Source: Bacillota bacterium
GTDB taxonomy: Bacteria > Bacillota_I > Bacilli_A > Izemoplasmatales > Hujiaoplasmataceae
Reading direction: 5' to 3'
Length of the DNA stretch: 64,000 bases
NCBI GenBank assembly: GCA_018816905.1
Contig: JAHIVB010000012.1
Coordinates: 82,519-146,518, forward strand
The translations under genes were made by a program, and so were the position numbers. Positions within the stretch are counted from its first letter, which is position 1. The number at the start of each line of letters is the position of its first letter. Under the pieces are notes generated by a model. That model worked only from the letters and a program-made list of their open reading frames with translations. It ran no database searches and was not told the DNA's origin. This document shows, one piece after another, positions 40,515 through 49,987 of the stretch.

Positions 40515-41753
40515 ATGTTCACAACTTACGGCATCATCGTATTGGTTTTATTTCTTGCCCCACTATTTTTTAACATATTCGTATCGTTGAAAAATTATCA
40601 AAACAGGAGTCAACCGATTCCCGAACATTTATCTGATATTTACCCTGAATCAAGATATCAAAAGTGGTTAAAATACTTCATGACGAATTTCAAATTTGAA
40701 TTATTGAAACAGTTATTAAACGCTGTATTGATTCTTATTCTTCTATTTGCCGGTGTGTTTTCTTGGATTTATACACACATTGCGTTGCTCACGCAAAATC
40801 CAGATTTACAAGTCTTGTTTTTCGTCGGTGTGTATTTCTTTCTTTCATTTATATCAGAGACGATTTATGGATATTATCAAACTTTTAAAATCGAAGACAA
40901 ATTTGGATTCAATACGACATCAAAGAAGACATTCTGGCTTGATCGCTTCAAAGGGTTGATTCTGTCTATCGTATTTGGTGGCGGGCTTCTTTATTTGGTC
41001 AGCGTGTTATTTTCTCATCTCAACTCGATTTTTTATCTTATAACCTTCTTTGTTCTCTCGTTTATTCTCGTGTTTGTCAATTTGATCTATGTTAAGTGGA
41101 TTGTCCCAATCTTCAATAAAATAACACCTTTAGAAGACGGAGAATTAAAAAATGCGATTATGGACTTCTCGAAAAAAGTAGGATATGAAATCGGTAAAAT
41201 CGGAATCCTTGACGCATCGAAGAGATCCACAAAACTGAATGCCTATTTCTCAGGCTTTGGAAAAACAAAGCAAATTGTATTATATGACACTTTAATTCAA
41301 AAAATGTCTATAGAAGAAATCGTTGCTGTTCTTGCTCACGAAGTCGGACATTATCATCATAAAGACATCATTACCGGAATGATGAGATCCTTGGTAATAT
41401 TGGCGGGTTATCTCGGGTTGCTTTACGTTACCTTAAATATCCAAGGTTTTTATACAGCTTTTGGATTTGACAATTCTTTTCTTGGTTTTGGATTGATTCT
41501 TTTTATGGTTTTACTTTCTCCGCTTGAAATTCTTCTTGGATTCTTACTAAATTACATCTCGCGAAAACGAGAGTATCTAGCGGATGCTTATAGCGCAAAA
41601 CATTATAAGCCCGAAGCGATGATATCTGCTTTGAAGCTTTTAGCTAAGAATAATTTTTCCAATTTAACGCCTCATCCACTGTATGTAAAATTGATGTATT
41701 CTCATCCATCGACCGGAGACCGAATTATCGCACTTGAAAAGTTTTTGTCCTAA
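40515..41753 (+). CDS. M48 family membrane metalloprotease (Ste24-like)
   Basis: 412 residues with about seven hydrophobic segments. The zinc site is HEVGHYHHKD (HExxH) and the third ligand Glu lies in SRKREYLADAYSAK. The N-terminal region before the catalytic domain matches the CAAX-prenyl-protease-1-like group. In bacteria such proteases take part in membrane protein quality control. It follows maf by 15 nt and is probably co-transcribed. Confidence 0.9.
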   Translation: MFTTYGIIVLVLFLAPLFFNIFVSLKNYQNRSQPIPEHLSDIYPESRYQKWLKYFMTNFKFELLKQLLNAVLILILLFAGVFSWIYTHIALLTQNPDLQVLFFVGVYFFLSFISETIYGYYQTFKIEDKFGFNTTSKKTFWLDRFKGLILSIVFGGGLLYLVSVLFSHLNSIFYLITFFVLSFILVFVNLIYVKWIVPIFNKITPLEDGELKNAIMDFSKKVGYEIGKIGILDASKRSTKLNAYFSGFGKTKQIVLYDTLIQKMSIEEIVAVLAHEVGHYHHKDIITGMMRSLVILAGYLGLLYVTLNIQGFYTAFGFDNSFLGFGLILFMVLLSPLEILLGFLLNYISRKREYLADAYSAKHYKPEAMISALKLLAKNNFSNLTPHPLYVKLMYSHPSTGDRIIALEKFLS

Positions 41754-41764
41754 CGAACTTTTAC

Positions 41765-41793
41765 TTGCATTTAAAACTATTGTTTGGTATAAT
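41765..41793 (+). promoter_or_regulatory. rpmE promoter and leader
   Basis: TTGCAT, 17-nt spacer, TATAAT. The leader between the start site and rpmE contains a small ATGAAAA / TTTTCAT hairpin (about 41817-41835) just before the ribosome site AAGGAGA, which might serve L31 autoregulation. Confidence 0.6.
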
Positions 41794-41854
41794 ACGTTTT
41801 GCGAAAATAACTTACTATGAAAAGTGATTTTCATGGCAGAAGGAGATAATGACG

Positions 41855-42073
41855 ATGAAAAAAGGAATCCATCCTAAATATCAGACGATCACCGTAACAT
41901 GTTCAACTTGTGGCAACACATTCGAAACCGGATCTACACAAAAAGAAATTCGTGTGGACACATGCTCGAATTGCCATCCATTCTATACCGGAAAACAAAA
42001 AACAGCTATGGCTGCCGGAAGAATTGACAAGTTCAACAAAAGATACGGAATTGACGAAACAGAAAATAAATAA
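41855..42073 (+). CDS. rpmE: 50S ribosomal protein L31, zinc-binding type
   Basis: 72 residues (an in-frame ATG two codons earlier is possible). CSTC and [13 protein letters not shown] give the four-cysteine zinc site of the C+ L31 form, so the cell probably keeps this form under zinc-sufficient conditions. AAGGAGATAA precedes the start. tdk follows, the same order as rpmE-tdk in Bacillus. Confidence 0.95.
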   Translation: MKKGIHPKYQTITVTCSTCGNTFETGSTQKEIRVDTCSNCHPFYTGKQKTAMAAGRIDKFNKRYGIDETENK

Positions 42074-42079
42074 ACAAAA

Positions 42080-42104
42080 AAAAGCCATATCATATGGCTT
42101 TTTT
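42080..42104 (+). terminator. Intrinsic terminator after rpmE
   Basis: AAAGCCATAT / ATATGGCTTT stem followed by T residues; a TATAAT at 42118-42123 restarts transcription for tdk. Confidence 0.85.
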
Positions 42105-42148
42105 AATTGCCATTTTGTATAATAATTTCGTGAACCAGGGGGGATAGT

Positions 42149-42763
42149 ATGTATATAAAACAAAGAGACGGATGGATTGAAGTCATTACAGGGCCAATGT
42201 TCGCCGGAAAGACTGAAGAGTTGATTCGTCGTGTCAAACGCCTTGAGTATGCGAAACAAAATATCATTGTTTTTAAGCCCTTAATCGATAATCGATACGC
42301 GGAAAACGAAGTTGTATCACATAACAACAATCGGACCCGTTCCATTAACATCAATTCCGCAAAAGAGATTATGGATTATGTTGATGATTACACAGAAGTT
42401 GTCGCTATTGATGAAGTTCAGTTTTTGGACGAAGATGCCGTTGAGATTTGCGAATATCTCGCCAATCACGGGATCAGAGTCATCGTTAGTGGACTTGATC
42501 GTGATTTCCGTGGAGAGCCTTTTACTTTTATGCCTAAGCTTCTGGCTTTGGCAGAAGACGTTACCAAACTATCCGCCATTTGTGTTAAATGTCATACTCC
42601 TGCAACAAGAACTCAAAGAATCATTAACGGAAAACCTGCAAGTTATGATGACCCCATCATTTTGGTCGGAGCACAAGATTCCTATGAAGCAAGATGCAGA
42701 CATTGTCATGACGTGCCTGGAAGACCACAAATCTATGAAAAGTTTATTGTAAAAAATGGATAA
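42149..42763 (+). CDS. tdk: Thymidine kinase
   Basis: 204 residues. P-loop [14 protein letters not shown], Walker [10 protein letters not shown], and zinc-binding cysteines in CVKC and CRHC typical of the TK1 type. It phosphorylates thymidine for salvage, a natural companion for uptake of DNA breakdown products. GGGGGGA precedes the ATG. It overlaps tadA by 8 nt. Confidence 0.96.
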   Translation: MYIKQRDGWIEVITGPMFAGKTEELIRRVKRLEYAKQNIIVFKPLIDNRYAENEVVSHNNNRTRSININSAKEIMDYVDDYTEVVAIDEVQFLDEDAVEICEYLANHGIRVIVSGLDRDFRGEPFTFMPKLLALAEDVTKLSAICVKCHTPATRTQRIINGKPASYDDPIILVGAQDSYEARCRHCHDVPGRPQIYEKFIVKNG

Positions 42764-43214
42764 AGATTTATACTTCATGGAAGAAGCCCTCAAAGAAGCT
42801 TTACTTGCCGCTTCGAAGGGAGAAGTCCCTGTTGGATGTGTGATTGTAAAAGACGAAGAAATCATCGCTAGGGGTCATAATATGCGTGAGACAAGCAATC
42901 ACGTATTCATGCATGCCGAGATGATTGCGATTGATATCGCCTGCAAGAAACTTGCTTCTTGGCGACTTGACGATTGCACAATCTATGTTACCCTAGAACC
43001 TTGCGCAATGTGTGCCGGCGCAATGATTCAAGCAAGAGTCAAACGTTTGATTTATTCGACAAAAGAACCAAAAAGCGGAGTTCATCAATCCATCACTAAT
43101 TTATTTAGCCTTCCATTCAATCACGAAGTCATTGTTGAATCTGGTCTTTTGGAAGATAAATCAAGTGAAATGTTAAAGGAATTCTTTCGCTCATTGCGTA
43201 ATCAAAAAAGTTGA
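42756..43214 (+). CDS. tadA: tRNA-specific adenosine deaminase
   Basis: 152 residues. Zinc and proton-shuttle residues in HAEMIAI and PCAMCAGAM; the C-terminal [20 protein letters not shown] is typical. It makes inosine at position 34 of tRNA-Arg(ACG). It ends in TGA, which shows that UGA is a stop in this genome. The SRP RNA gene follows, as in B. subtilis. Confidence 0.95.
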   Translation: MDKDLYFMEEALKEALLAASKGEVPVGCVIVKDEEIIARGHNMRETSNHVFMHAEMIAIDIACKKLASWRLDDCTIYVTLEPCAMCAGAMIQARVKRLIYSTKEPKSGVHQSITNLFSLPFNHEVIVESGLLEDKSSEMLKEFFRSLRNQKS

Positions 43215-43232
43215 AAATCAGTCGATTTATGA

Positions 43233-43238
43233 TATAAT
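43233..43238 (+). promoter_or_regulatory. SRP RNA promoter -10
   Basis: TATAAT 7-8 nt before the predicted RNA 5' end at 43246. Confidence 0.6.
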
Positions 43239-43245
43239 AATGGTT

Positions 43246-43360
43246 GAATCTCTTATGAAGCATCTTCACTCAATAGGTATCCACGAATTAGGTCAGGTCT
43301 TGACGGAAGCAGCCTTAAGTAAGGTATTTATGTGGGTGGAGATGCTTCATCAGAGATTCT
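43246..43360 (+). ncRNA. ffs: Signal recognition particle RNA, small bacterial type
   Basis: About 115 nt. The apical SRP54-binding domain is clear: GGTCAGGTCTTGACGGAAGC followed by AGCC. The ends pair: GAATCTCT with AGAGATTC and ATGAAGCATCTTCAC with GTGGAGATGCTTCAT, making one long hairpin. It lacks an Alu domain, so it is the 4.5S-like form. With Ffh it targets membrane and secreted proteins. It sits between tadA and a HAD gene; T residues after the stem may terminate it partly. Confidence 0.93.
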
Positions 43361-43379
43361 TTTTCACAGGAGGACACGA

Positions 43380-44141
43380 ATGGCAATTGTTTTTTTAGAT
43401 TTAGACGGAACTTTGCTTTACAAAGGCAAGCCTGCGCCAAGAGCATTGGAAGCCATCAAAAAGTTGAAGAAAAAAGGACACATTCCCGTGATTGCAACCG
43501 GAAGAGTTCCTTATCTCGTCACGGAAATTAAAGAAGAACTTGGAATTGATTCTTATATATGTGCAAACGGTACTTTTATCGTATATAAAAACGAACTTGT
43601 CTTAGAAAGACCTGTTCCTCTTGATATCGTAAAAAGGTTGTTTTACTATGCGGATCTTTGGCAGTTTGATATCGTAATGGAAGGAAAAGACGTATATCTA
43701 GCTTATCGAAAAGAAACGAAGGAAGTTGATGAATTTTCTGATATTTTTAATATCGAACATCCTCGAGTGGATAAAGAATACCATTTGACCAATCCACTGT
43801 TGTCATTCAACGTTTTCAATGACGAAGTTGCAGAGAAACTGAAACCTATGTTTCCTGAACTTGTGTTTAATAAAGCAAACCGAATCGGCTACGACATTAA
43901 TCTTGCTGGAGACTTGAAGGCAGAAGGAATGATTTATCTCGTTAATCATTTGAAACTACATGATGAAGAAGTCTATGCCATCGGAGACGGATACAACGAT
44001 CTTGCGATGATTAAGAAGGCTCATTTCGGAATTGCAATGGGAAATGCCTTTGATGAATTGAAACAAGTCGCCGATTATATTACCACGAATTGCGAGGACG
44101 GAGGAGTCTACGACGCTCTCAAACATTTTAAATTAATCTAA
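43380..44141 (+). CDS. HAD-superfamily phosphatase, Cof type
   Basis: 253 residues. Motif I FLDLDGTLLYKG, motif II near VIATGR, a C2 cap domain (about 85-185) and motif IV GDGYNDLAMIKKA. Cof-type enzymes dephosphorylate sugar phosphates or flavin nucleotides; the substrate here is unknown. ATG 43380 has AGGAGG 6 nt upstream, next to the end of the SRP RNA. Confidence 0.9.
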   Translation: MAIVFLDLDGTLLYKGKPAPRALEAIKKLKKKGHIPVIATGRVPYLVTEIKEELGIDSYICANGTFIVYKNELVLERPVPLDIVKRLFYYADLWQFDIVMEGKDVYLAYRKETKEVDEFSDIFNIEHPRVDKEYHLTNPLLSFNVFNDEVAEKLKPMFPELVFNKANRIGYDINLAGDLKAEGMIYLVNHLKLHDEEVYAIGDGYNDLAMIKKAHFGIAMGNAFDELKQVADYITTNCEDGGVYDALKHFKLI

Positions 44142-44170
44142 CTACTATTTACTCGAAAGAAAGTGATTCT

Positions 44171-46033
44171 ATGTACGACGTCATCGTTGTTGGCGGAGGA
44201 CACGCAGGTAGCGAAGCTGCTCTTGCCTCAGCTAGAATGAATCAACGAACACTGCTCGTTACCGGAAATTTAAATATGATCTCATCGATGCCCTGCAATC
44301 CATCGATTGGCGGACCCGCCAAAGGTACTTTGGTCCGCGAAATCGATGCACTTGGTGGAGAGATGGGAAAAAACGCGGACAAAACGGCTTTACAGATGAA
44401 GATGCTCAATTCTTCAAAAGGCCCAGCGGTCCGTTCTTTGCGTGCACAATCAGATAAGGTTCTCTACCCAAAAGAGATGCTTAAGACACTTCTTCAACAA
44501 GACAATCTCACTTTGCTTGAAGGGTATGTTAAACATTTGCAAATTCATGAGCAAACCGTCACAGGCGTTGTCCTTGAAAACGGTGAACTATTTGAAGCCA
44601 AGGCCGTCATCATTACAACGGGTACCTACATGGAAGGTGCAGTTCTTGTTGGAAACTCAAAAACATCATCTGGACCTGATCAGCAAAAACCGTCAATTGG
44701 ACTTAGTGCTCAATTGAGAAATTTAGGAATTCAGACCTATCGTTTGAAAACAGGAACGCCACCAAGAATTAAAAGAGATTCGGTAGATTTCTCAAAAATG
44801 GAGTTATCCCCCGGGGATGGATTTATTCATCAGTTCTCTTATGAAGACGGATATCTAAATAAAGAACAAGTCGAATGGCCTTGCTACTTAATTCATACTC
44901 AAAAACATACACACGAAATTATTTATGATAACATCAAGAAATCTGCGATGTATTCAGGCCTTGTCGAAGGTGTAGGGCCAAGGTATTGTCCTTCCATAGA
45001 GGATAAATTAGTTCGTTTTCACGACAAAGAACGTCATCAATTATTCATTGAGCCTGAAAGCCAATTTATCGATGAAGTCTATCTTCAAGGATTTTCGACT
45101 TCCATGCCTCATGATATTCAGGATGAAATGGTTCATTCGCTTCCAGGACTTGAAAATGCCGTCATCGCAAAGTATGCTTATGCGATTGAATATGATGCCA
45201 TTGATTCTAAATTTTTATATCCTACGCTTGAATCAAAAATCATTACAGGACTATACTTTGCAGGCCAAGTCAATGGAACCAGCGGATACGAAGAAGCTGC
45301 ATGCCAAGGCTTAATGGCAGGAATAAATTGTGTTTTGAAAATTGAAAACAAAGATCCATTGATTTTAAGAAGAGATGAAGCATATATCGGCGTATTAATC
45401 GACGATCTTGTGACGAAAGGAACAAGAGAACCTTATCGCATGCTGACAAGCAGAGCTGAATTCAGATTGCTGTTAAGACATGACAATGCAGATCTAAGGT
45501 TAACGGAGTATGGATATAAAATCGGTTTAATTTCAGAGAAGCGATATCGTGATTTTGAAAAGAAGATAAAAGAGATTGACCAACTGACGAATCTTTTAAA
45601 AAACGAATACATCACGCCAACGAAAGAAGTACAATCCTATTTTTTAGAAAACGGGAAATCAACCATCAATTCTAAAATATCACTCTATGAATTATTGAAA
45701 CGACCCGAGATGAGCATCGAAGATGTTTTTCATTTCTTAGATCAAGGGTTCACTTTCAATAAGGATGTTTCTGAACAAGTCGAGATTACGTCCAAATACG
45801 AAGGATATATTATTAAAGCCGCAAAAGAAGCAGAGAAAATGAAGAAAGAAGACCTGATTTTAATTCCTGAGGATATTGACTATTCGCTTGTCACAAACCT
45901 CGCATTAGAAGCTAGAGGGAAACTCTCATTGATTCGACCGAGATCGATTGGACAAGCTTCACGAATCAGTGGTGTGAACCCGGCCGACATTCAGATGCTT
46001 ATGATTTATTTGAAGAACAAAAAGGATGGATAA
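44171..46033 (+). CDS. mnmG: tRNA uridine-5-carboxymethylaminomethyl(34) synthase MnmG
   Basis: 620 residues. FAD-binding GGGHAGSEAAL at the N-terminus, CNPSIGGPAKG with the catalytic Cys, and the C-terminal helical domain (ASRISGVNPADIQMLMIYL). With MnmE it modifies U34 of several tRNAs. Its terminator overlaps the stop codon. rsmG follows, the gidA-gidB order common close to oriC. Confidence 0.97.
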   Translation: MYDVIVVGGGHAGSEAALASARMNQRTLLVTGNLNMISSMPCNPSIGGPAKGTLVREIDALGGEMGKNADKTALQMKMLNSSKGPAVRSLRAQSDKVLYPKEMLKTLLQQDNLTLLEGYVKHLQIHEQTVTGVVLENGELFEAKAVIITTGTYMEGAVLVGNSKTSSGPDQQKPSIGLSAQLRNLGIQTYRLKTGTPPRIKRDSVDFSKMELSPGDGFIHQFSYEDGYLNKEQVEWPCYLIHTQKHTHEIIYDNIKKSAMYSGLVEGVGPRYCPSIEDKLVRFHDKERHQLFIEPESQFIDEVYLQGFSTSMPHDIQDEMVHSLPGLENAVIAKYAYAIEYDAIDSKFLYPTLESKIITGLYFAGQVNGTSGYEEAACQGLMAGINCVLKIENKDPLILRRDEAYIGVLIDDLVTKGTREPYRMLTSRAEFRLLLRHDNADLRLTEYGYKIGLISEKRYRDFEKKIKEIDQLTNLLKNEYITPTKEVQSYFLENGKSTINSKISLYELLKRPEMSIEDVFHFLDQGFTFNKDVSEQVEITSKYEGYIIKAAKEAEKMKKEDLILIPEDIDYSLVTNLALEARGKLSLIRPRSIGQASRISGVNPADIQMLMIYLKNKKDG

Positions 46034-46052
46034 GCGAATTATCCATTTTTTC
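46026..46052 (+). terminator. Intrinsic terminator overlapping the mnmG stop
   Basis: ATGGATAA / TTATCCAT stem, loop GCGAA, then TTTTTTC. Confidence 0.85.
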
Positions 46053-46118
46053 TTCTTGTTTAGGAAAGTTTCTCCACATTTGAAATGATTATGGTAAAAT
46101 ATTGATAAGGTGATGTCT

Positions 46119-46805
46119 ATGGAATTTCGTGATTGGCTAGAAAAATTAGGTTTGAAACCTACAGAAAAACAAATGAAGCAATTTGAACAATACCACGATT
46201 TTTTGATTTCGAAGAATCAAGTCATGAATTTAACAACCATCACTATAAAAGAAGAAGTGTATTTGAAACATTTCGTTGATTCACTGCATTTATCAAAAGC
46301 AACCGATTTAAATCAGAAATCAATTCTTGATGTGGGAGCCGGAGCTGGGTTTCCGTCCATTCCGCTTAAAATAATGTTTCCTTCCATAAAAGTGACTATC
46401 ATTGATGCGCTTTTGAAGCGGATTAATTTTTTGCATGAGTTGCTTGAAATACTTCAAATTGATGATGTAACATTAATTCACGGAAGAGCTGAAGAACTAA
46501 CGCAAAAAGAATCTTTTGACATCGTGACCGCAAGAGCAATCGCAAAACTGAATATATTATCTGAACTCTGTATTCCTTTTGTAAAAAGAGAAGGATTGTT
46601 TATAGCAATGAAATCATTAAACTTCGAAGAAGAACTTCAAGAAGCCAGACACGCAATCAGAGTTCTTGGAGCGATTGACGAAAAAGTCGTTGTATATCCG
46701 CTTTCGGAAGAATTAAGTCATGTTCTTCTTATTTTCAAGAAAACCAAATCATCTCCGTCCGAATACCCAAGAAATTACGGTTTAATTAAGAAAAAGCCAT
46801 TATAG
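46119..46805 (+). CDS. rsmG: 16S rRNA (guanine-527-N7) methyltransferase RsmG
   Basis: 228 residues. S-adenosylmethionine site DVGAGAGFPSIPLKI, then TARAIAKLNILSELC and KREGLFIAMKS. ATG 46119 is spaced from AAGGTGAT; the GTG/ATG codons at 46110-46115 lie within that site. It methylates 16S rRNA near the decoding site. A TGG-TAAAAT extended -10 lies upstream. Confidence 0.95.
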   Translation: MEFRDWLEKLGLKPTEKQMKQFEQYHDFLISKNQVMNLTTITIKEEVYLKHFVDSLHLSKATDLNQKSILDVGAGAGFPSIPLKIMFPSIKVTIIDALLKRINFLHELLEILQIDDVTLIHGRAEELTQKESFDIVTARAIAKLNILSELCIPFVKREGLFIAMKSLNFEEELQEARHAIRVLGAIDEKVVVYPLSEELSHVLLIFKKTKSSPSEYPRNYGLIKKKPL

Positions 46806-46815
46806 GAGGTTTCTT

Positions 46816-48015
46816 TTGGCGAATAAAAAACCATTTATTTTCTCACAGATTGAGACCTACCGTAAACAATTAGAAATCAAACATTTACAAACCAATAATC
46901 GTTTTGTGGTTGGAATTGTTCTGTTCATGATGATTTCTTACCTTGTTTACATGCTCGTCTCTGGATATGCTTTTATAGAAACCATTCCTTTGATGGTTGG
47001 TTTTTTGGTTGTTCTCATTTTAAATATTGCCAATCGCGCCTATGGAAAAGAGCATAATGAGTTCTACCAGTTGAATCAGTACATTACAACTGTAGGTTTG
47101 TTTTCTCTATCCATTGCAATCATATTTTTATTTCAATCTCCAGCGATGGTTATTGGATTATTTCTAGCATATACGGTCAGCGCATTCTATCAAGATTTAA
47201 AGGTGCTTTTACTTAGTAATATCATTTTGCTGTTTACAGTCATAATGATTATTGTTCATTACCCTCAGTTTCTTGGTTTAGAAAGTGCAGCTTTGGACTC
47301 TCGAATCGGAATCAGTTTCTTCTTTGTTGCTTTTATGATTATTTTGTCTCTATCAAGTTATTTGATTATAAAACAAAAAAGTTTCTTCTTTAATCAAATC
47401 TCTTCTTCAAAAGAATCTGAATTCAGGAATTTAGATTTGATTATTGATTTAAAAGAACGGATAGGAGAAACCAAGGAATCAGACGATCTATACTTTGAAT
47501 CGCTTTCTAATTTTTTGGCTGCATTCTGCAAAAAAATTAAGTCAGAAAACATCTTTGAAGAAAAAGTAGAAATTCTCAAGTTATTAAATAAAGATATCTC
47601 ATTTGAAGAGATTCTAACGAAATATCCCGAGTATACTGCCGAAGACTTGTCAAGAATGGAAGATTTATTGATCTCTAAGCATCATAAACTTCGAAAAGCG
47701 GCAATGAAGATTAGTTATATGAAGGGCTTGGTTGTGGAAAAAAGAGAAATATTTTCCGAGACCCAGTTTAAGAGTTTCAATCATCAGTCCGACAGTATGG
47801 AAATAAAAATTATCGCATTTGTGTTATTCTATACCGCTTTAAAAAAAGGGTTTGCTCTATTGCCAGGGTTGGATGAAAAAAGTATCTTTGAGGCTCTAAA
47901 CGATTCTGATTTTTATTATTATATGGATCCTAGAATCGTAAAGATCTATCATGACAACTCTGAAGTGTTCGACGCCATCGTAAAAGACGCCTTCAAAAAG
48001 AAGGTGAAAAAATGA
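46816..48015 (+). CDS. Six-TM protein with cytoplasmic HD-GYP-like degenerate domain (copy A)
   Basis: 399 residues, start TTG 46816 after AGGAGG. Six hydrophobic segments (about 30-195) precede a cytoplasmic domain of about 200 residues. Part of it, KLRKAAMKISYMKGLVV ... FYTALKKGFALLP ... YYMDPRIVKIYHD, reads like an HD-GYP domain in which the HD pair is replaced (AAMKISYMKG where AALLHDIGK is usual). This is a hand comparison, not a database hit. It overlaps the next, similarly built gene by 4 nt (ATGA). It ends in TGA. Function unknown; position beside parA-parB is conserved in neither direction that I can prove. Confidence 0.7.
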   Translation: MANKKPFIFSQIETYRKQLEIKHLQTNNRFVVGIVLFMMISYLVYMLVSGYAFIETIPLMVGFLVVLILNIANRAYGKEHNEFYQLNQYITTVGLFSLSIAIIFLFQSPAMVIGLFLAYTVSAFYQDLKVLLLSNIILLFTVIMIIVHYPQFLGLESAALDSRIGISFFFVAFMIILSLSSYLIIKQKSFFFNQISSSKESEFRNLDLIIDLKERIGETKESDDLYFESLSNFLAAFCKKIKSENIFEEKVEILKLLNKDISFEEILTKYPEYTAEDLSRMEDLLISKHHKLRKAAMKISYMKGLVVEKREIFSETQFKSFNHQSDSMEIKIIAFVLFYTALKKGFALLPGLDEKSIFEALNDSDFYYYMDPRIVKIYHDNSEVFDAIVKDAFKKKVKK

Positions 48016-49202
48016 GAGATTTTTTAAGAAGAGTATTAAATACTGAGTTTTTACCAATGAGTGAAGTTCGCAGAATCAAAGTTTCTCTTGTGATGATTTT
48101 CTTGTTGGTTATGACTGCCGTCACGATTCCGTTTTCCATCTTTCTCGACTACAAAGCTCAAACAAAAATTATTGTGATTGCACTCTTGTTGGTTTTCTTC
48201 CTCGTCATGGTTTTCTCCATTCGTTGGAATAAATCCATGCTTGCGATGCATCTAACGATTATCTATTCAGTGGCCTTGACAATGTTTTATACTTTAGGAT
48301 CAGCAACCTTGTATGCGTATTTGTTTTTCTACATAACTTTGGTCATTATTATTTTTTACCAGGAAATTTTTGCGTATCTTGTCTATGGCGGTTTAGTCCT
48401 TCTGTTCGGTATATTTTATACTATTATTCACCAAGATGGATTGGTTTTGACAAACGACATTCCCGGAAGTGCTTATATATATATCGCTTTTCTCATCATT
48501 TTCTATTTTGTATTTTTCATTCAAATTTTCCTTAATGAAAAGTTCTATACCGACTTGAATTATGAGTGGGTTCAAATGAATCATGTCGTTGACAAATATC
48601 AAGATCATATCTTGTTTTACATGGATATTATCCGCAAGGAAATGAAAGACTCTGCTTTCTACGAAGATCTTGATTTTCAAAAAGCGGCCGACGAACTCAG
48701 TGCATTCATCTATGAACAGTTCAATCAGAGTGGAAAAGATATTATAAACGTTCTTGATTTGTATTTATATATTCATGAGCGGGGAATCGAGAAAATTCTT
48801 GAAAATGAAGAGTTTAGCATTTCCACGAAGAAAATTGCGAACCGTTTGAGTAAGTATTTGCTCGACCAGCGAACTGAAATGTTTTCTATGATCATCAACT
48901 TCCACACAAAGTTCAGACAGACATCTCCGTACAAGGAGAATAGATATTTGTACGATATTGAAAGCATTACAGCAGAAACCGATGAGCAAATCATCGCTAT
49001 TGCACTGATTTATCTTTACTTGTCAAATGAAATCATTGGTTTAAACGAATGGGAAGAAATGAACAAAGTACTTACTAGTGAAGAATTAGATAACCTTTTC
49101 CTTTCACCGGAAATGGAAAGTTTTATGTCTTCCAATCATTTGGGATTCTTCAAAGACAATTACGAATTATTTAAGGAACACCTCTCAAAGAAAAAGAAGT
49201 AA
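48012..49202 (+). CDS. Six-TM protein with cytoplasmic helical domain (copy B)
   Basis: 396 residues. Six hydrophobic segments (about 20-190) and a cytoplasmic domain of about 190 residues, laid out as in the preceding gene. The end (TDEQIIAIALIYLYL ... LFLSPEMESFMSSN) aligns loosely with the end of copy A, so the two may be distant paralogues acting together. No intact catalytic motif is visible. It overlaps copy A by 4 nt and lies 11 nt before parA. Confidence 0.68.
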   Translation: MRDFLRRVLNTEFLPMSEVRRIKVSLVMIFLLVMTAVTIPFSIFLDYKAQTKIIVIALLLVFFLVMVFSIRWNKSMLAMHLTIIYSVALTMFYTLGSATLYAYLFFYITLVIIIFYQEIFAYLVYGGLVLLFGIFYTIIHQDGLVLTNDIPGSAYIYIAFLIIFYFVFFIQIFLNEKFYTDLNYEWVQMNHVVDKYQDHILFYMDIIRKEMKDSAFYEDLDFQKAADELSAFIYEQFNQSGKDIINVLDLYLYIHERGIEKILENEEFSISTKKIANRLSKYLLDQRTEMFSMIINFHTKFRQTSPYKENRYLYDIESITAETDEQIIAIALIYLYLSNEIIGLNEWEEMNKVLTSEELDNLFLSPEMESFMSSNHLGFFKDNYELFKEHLSKKKK

Positions 49203-49213
49203 GGGGAATCGAT

Positions 49214-49987
49214 ATGGGAATAGTATTATCAATTGCGAATCAAAAAGGTGGAGTCGGAAAAACAACGACAGCCATTAATCTTGCAAGCTCGTTGTCTTAT
49301 CTAGGAAAGAAAGTTTTGCTGATTGATCTTGATTATCAAGCAAACGCAACAACCTGCATGGGCATCCATCGCGGAAGCTTTGAAAAAAGCGTATTCGATT
49401 GCCTTACTGAAGAAGCCTCTTTGAGAGAGGTTGCGTTAAAGACTGACAATCCTTTAATCGACGTTCTTCCAGCCAAAACCACGGTCGAAGCAATCGAAGA
49501 AAAAATCATTATGAACACCAACAGAGATTTTATTCTTCATACTCAATTAGATGAATTTAAAGATGAGTACGAGTATGTCTTAATTGACTGTCCTCCATCT
49601 TTAGGCTATGTTACGATCAATGCAATGATGGCTTCGGACGGGGTCATCGTACCTGTCCAATGCGAGTTTCTCGCAATGGACGGATTGACTCAATTATTGA
49701 ATACAATCCGTCTTGTTCAATCAAAGAAAAAAATCAATAAAGAGACATTAACCATTTACGGTGTTCTTCTGACCATGCTAGATACTCGTGTTGCATCAGG
49801 ATATCAAGTTGTGAATGAAGTGAAGACTTATTTTGGAGAAAAAGTGTTCCAAACCATCATACCACGAAACATTTCATGTTCGAATGCAACGTTTTACGGT
49901 GTTCCGGTTACTGAATTTTCTCCGAAAAGTAAGTCATCAGTCAGTTATCGGCAACTAGCAAAAGAGGTGATTACAAGAAATGAATAA
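49214..49987 (+). CDS. parA: Chromosome partitioning ATPase ParA (Soj)
   Basis: 257 residues. Deviant Walker A KGGVGKTTTAIN, switch I DLDYQANAT, Walker B VLIDCPPSLG. Moves or regulates replication initiation together with ParB. AAGGGGAA precedes the ATG. Overlaps parB by 8 nt. Confidence 0.96.
   Translation: MGIVLSIANQKGGVGKTTTAINLASSLSYLGKKVLLIDLDYQANATTCMGIHRGSFEKSVFDCLTEEASLREVALKTDNPLIDVLPAKTTVEAIEEKIIMNTNRDFILHTQLDEFKDEYEYVLIDCPPSLGYVTINAMMASDGVIVPVQCEFLAMDGLTQLLNTIRLVQSKKKINKETLTIYGVLLTMLDTRVASGYQVVNEVKTYFGEKVFQTIIPRNISCSNATFYGVPVTEFSPKSKSSVSYRQLAKEVITRNE

Noticed and set aside
42756..48015. UGA reassigned to tryptophan
   Set aside because: tadA and the 46816-48015 gene end at TGA at the expected family or overlap position, and tryptophans use TGG throughout.
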